DNA of 64,000 bases. Source: an uncultured Dehalococcoidia bacterium. GTDB lineage: Bacteria; Chloroflexota; Dehalococcoidia; Lucifugimonadales; CATQGZ01. This document shows positions 61,633 through 64,000 of the stretch, piece by piece. The notes under the pieces were generated by a model that was given only the letters and a program-made list of their open reading frames with translations, had not been told where the DNA came from and did not search any database. Position 1 is the first letter of the stretch. Each line of letters begins with the position of its first letter. The stretch is taken from NCBI GenBank assembly GCA_958295685.1, contig OY282365.1:1200975-1264974 (forward strand), in the 5' to 3' direction. A program made the translations under genes and the position numbers.

Positions 61633-64000
61633 TCAGGTGGCGGCCGCGCTCACCCGTGCGTCGATCTCCTTCCTGAACTCGGCCAGCGTCGTCAGGATAC
61701 CCGCCAGCCGCCGCTCCCACCCTTGGGCCGCCCGGTCGAGGTCGAGTCTGATCTGGTTGTTGCCGACCCTGACGTCCTTTCCCAACCTGCGCTGCAGAGC
61801 CTGCCGGGCTCCGCCGGTCTGGTCCTGTAGGCGGAGCACGATCCTGTCCTCGGAGCGTGTGATCGACCCCACGCCGCAGGCCGCGGCGTGTATTCTGAGC
61901 CTGATCACGTAGACCAGATTCGTGACCTGGGCGGGCAGCGGCCCGAACCTGTCCCTGAACTCCGACTCCATCCGGTCTACGCCGCGGAGGTCGGACAGCC
62001 GGGCGAGGCGCTGGTAGATTTCCAGCCGGGTCGAGAGGTCGTCGACGTACTCGGGCGGGACGTTTGCGGGGATGCCGACGTCGATCAGCGGCTCTTGCGG
62101 CGTCAGCAAAGCCTCGTCGGCTCCCTGCTCCGGGAACTCCGCTTTCAAAGCCTCGGCGAGCGCGTCGGCCCCGGGACGTCCGGCGCGGCCCGCGGACAGC
62201 GCGCGGCCGGCCCTGATCTGCTCGACTGCGAGAGACAGGAGGCGGTTGTACAGGTCGAAGCCGACGGCGTTTATCTGTCCGCTCTGTTCCGAGCCCAGGA
62301 TGTTTCCCGCGCCGCGGATCTCCATGTCCTTCATGGCGATCCTGTAGCCCGCTCCGAGCTCCGTCGCCGCCAGAATTGCCTTCAGCCGCTTCTCCGCGGC
62401 CTCGGTCAGGCTCCGCGTCCTGGGGATCAGGAAGTAGGAGTAGGCCCTGCGGGAGCTGCGGCCGATACGCCCCCGAAGCTGATAGAGCTGCGCCAGCCCG
62501 AACGTGTCGGCGCGGTTGATTATCAGCGTGTTCACGTTGGGTATGTCCAGTCCCGATTCTATGATGGTGGTGCAGGCCAGCACGTCGCTGTCGCCTCGCG
62601 CGAAGTCGAGCATGGCCTGTTCCAGCCTGTTTTCGGGCATCTGACCGTGCGCGACCGCAACTCTGGCCTCCGGGACCAGGCGCCGCACGTACCCCGCCAT
62701 GTAGTCGATGTTGTAGACGCGGTTGTGTAGGAAGTAGACCTGCCCCCGCCGGTCCAACTCCCGCAGAATGGCCTCCCTGATCAGGTCGTCGCTGAATTCG
62801 GACACGTAGGTCTTTATGGGCAGCCTCTCCTCCGGGGGGGTGTCGATGGTGCTCATGTCCCGGACGCCGGCCAGCGACATGTGGAGGGTTCTGGGGATGG
62901 GGGTGGCCGTCATGGTGAGGACGTCGACCTGGGCGCGCAGCCGCCTCAGGCGCTCCTTGTGGGCCACTCCGAACCGCTGCTCCTCGTCGACGATAATCAG
63001 CCCGAGGTCCTTGAATTTGACGTCCTTCTGTATCAGGCGGTGGGTCCCGATGCAGATGTCGATTCTGCCCTCTGCCAGGCCCTCCACAATAGCCTGCTGC
63101 TCGGCGTCCGTACGGAAGCGGCTCAGTACGTCGACCACCGTCGGGTAGGCGCTCAGGCGCTCGGAGAAGGTCGCGTAGTGCTGCTGGGCGAGCACCGTCG
63201 TGGGGACCAGCACCGCAACCTGCCTGCCATCCATGACCGCCTTGAAAGCGGCCCGCACCGCCACCTCGGTCTTGCCATAGCCAACGTCGCCGCAGACCAG
63301 CCGGTCCATCGGCTTCGAGACGGCCATGTCGTCCTTCACGTCGCGTATGGTGGACGCCTGATCGGGCGTCTCCTCGAATGGGAACGACTCCTCCAGTTCG
63401 GTTTCCCAGGTCGTGTCGGAGCCGAACTTGTGGCCCTCGGACAGCTCGCGCTCCGCGTACAGCGAGAGCAGCTCCGCCGCCATCTCCCTGGTCGACCGGG
63501 CCGCCTTCGCTTTGGCGCGCTTCCATTCCTGGCTGCCGAGGCGGGTCAGCGACGGAGGGTGGTCGAGCGGCGCGACGTAGGGCGTTACCCGGTCGAGGTG
63601 CTCCATCGGCACGTACAGCTTGTCACCCTGGGCATAGTCCAGCACCAGGTACTCGGCGCCCGTTTCGTCGGAGCCTGGATTGCCGGTTCCAACGAACTTG
63701 GCTATGCCGTGCTCGACGTGGACGACGTAGTCTCCCGGTTCGAGCTCGGACAGCAGGGCCTCGCGCCTGCGGGCAGCCCTGCGAGTGGCGCGCCGCTGCT
63801 TGGTTACGCCGAATATCTCGGAGTCGGTGAGGATGACCAGGCTGCTATCGCCGGCGGCGAGTGTGAAGCCCTCCGAGACCGCTCCACCGGCCGCCTGGAC
63901 TATGGTGATCGAGCCTGGGTCGGGCGGGGCGGCGCGGCTTCCAACGGCGCCGCCGGGGAGGCCATAGTCGGACATTATCTCTCCCAGCCTCTTCGGGTGG
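61633..64000 (-). CDS. mfd: Transcription-repair coupling factor (5' part beyond the window)
   Basis: The C-terminal 789 or so residues of Mfd, an ATP-driven translocase that removes stalled RNA polymerase and recruits UvrA. Visible are the polymerase-interacting CarD-like domain (DYVVHVEHGIAKFVG), helicase motif I GDVGYGKTEVAVRAA, motif II VDEEQRFG, motif III TMTATPIPRT, the motif VI region QLRGRIGRSSRRAYSY, and the C-terminal D7 domain. The reading frame continues past the right edge, so the N-terminal UvrB-like part is missing from view. Confidence 0.95.
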   Translation of the reverse strand, partial: HPKRLGEIMSDYGLPGGAVGSRAAPPDPGSITIVQAAGGAVSEGFTLAAGDSSLVILTDSEIFGVTKQRRATRRAARRREALLSELEPGDYVVHVEHGIAKFVGTGNPGSDETGAEYLVLDYAQGDKLYVPMEHLDRVTPYVAPLDHPPSLTRLGSQEWKRAKAKAARSTREMAAELLSLYAERELSEGHKFGSDTTWETELEESFPFEETPDQASTIRDVKDDMAVSKPMDRLVCGDVGYGKTEVAVRAAFKAVMDGRQVAVLVPTTVLAQQHYATFSERLSAYPTVVDVLSRFRTDAEQQAIVEGLAEGRIDICIGTHRLIQKDVKFKDLGLIIVDEEQRFGVAHKERLRRLRAQVDVLTMTATPIPRTLHMSLAGVRDMSTIDTPPEERLPIKTYVSEFSDDLIREAILRELDRRGQVYFLHNRVYNIDYMAGYVRRLVPEARVAVAHGQMPENRLEQAMLDFARGDSDVLACTTIIESGLDIPNVNTLIINRADTFGLAQLYQLRGRIGRSSRRAYSYFLIPRTRSLTEAAEKRLKAILAATELGAGYRIAMKDMEIRGAGNILGSEQSGQINAVGFDLYNRLLSLAVEQIRAGRALSAGRAGRPGADALAEALKAEFPEQGADEALLTPQEPLIDVGIPANVPPEYVDDLSTRLEIYQRLARLSDLRGVDRMESEFRDRFGPLPAQVTNLVYVIRLRIHAAACGVGSITRSEDRIVLRLQDQTGGARQALQRRLGKDVRVGNNQIRLDLDRAAQGWERRLAGILTTLAEFRKEIDARVSAAAT

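Overview
The window is high-GC bacterial chromosome. It is dense with housekeeping genes, interrupted by islands of repeats and by two restriction/defence-type loci. The gene mix points to Chloroflexota, probably a Dehalococcoidia/SAR202-like lineage, at moderate confidence. The clues are an alpha2-type GlyRS, a ThrRS without a TGS domain, lipoproteins with Thr/Pro linkers, betaine-binding proteins, a large dimethylglycine-dehydrogenase-like flavoprotein and an NspC-type decarboxylase. I saw no rRNA, tRNA, CRISPR array or intact insertion sequence.

Layout. 0-13 kb: thrS; a DUF350/DUF4178 pair facing nspC-DUF3326; a tandem universal stress protein; a formaldehyde-dehydrogenase-like gene; a small Tat-signal protein; an anchored hydrolase; an EVE protein; DUF1802-aldo/keto reductase. 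13-21.7 kb: thrB, lysC, a double GT2 glycosyltransferase, a TPR protein, trpA-aroH-ribF and tyrS. 21.7-24.7 kb: a lower-GC restriction-modification island (TdeIII-like nuclease, methylase, two unknown genes). 24.7-33 kb: glyS, a branched-chain amino acid ABC operon livG-F-H-M interrupted by a nuclease-like gene, and a glutamine-synthetase-like gene. 33-45.8 kb: a hydroxypyruvate-isomerase-like gene, an AceE-like E1, PHP, xseB, a YgjP-type metalloprotease, a NYN protein, purA, asd-dapA, ridA and two betaine-binding paralogues. 45.8-48.5 kb: a methyltransferase, ruvA, ruvC, yebC. 48.5-57.3 kb: a rearranged minus-strand locus, HEPN-DUF499 ATPase, NYN nuclease, DUF1156 methylase, GIY-YIG nuclease. 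57.3-64 kb: the flavoprotein, an AIR-synthase-like gene, a HAD phosphatase and the C-terminal part of mfd (cut by the window edge).

Two things stand out. First, seven copies of one leader architecture occur, six of them followed within the window by a gene on the same strand (thrS, the dehydrogenase, glyS, the isomerase gene, asd-dapA, DUF1156). Each has TTGACR-N17-TANNNT, then exactly 6 nt to an ATG (a leaderless start), a short ORF, an array of units of about 11 nt beginning TGTC, a CAGCTACG box and, in most copies, inverted units. The two bases after TGTC change from locus to locus (GC, GG, AC, CC). Two of the short ORFs overlap the next gene's start by ATGA or GTGA. I know no named family with this structure. 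Second, the HEPN-DUF499/NYN/DUF1156/GIY-YIG set looks like a compact defence operon that has been rearranged: 5' ends of DUF1156, GIY-YIG and NYN genes are duplicated next to the intact genes, and one leader element now sits in front of the intact DUF1156.

Other oddities are an aroH whose only plausible start is CTG overlapping the trpA stop, a betaine-binding paralogue with ACG where its sister has ATG, and several genes whose -10 box (TGC-TANNNT) lies only 6-10 nt before the start codon.
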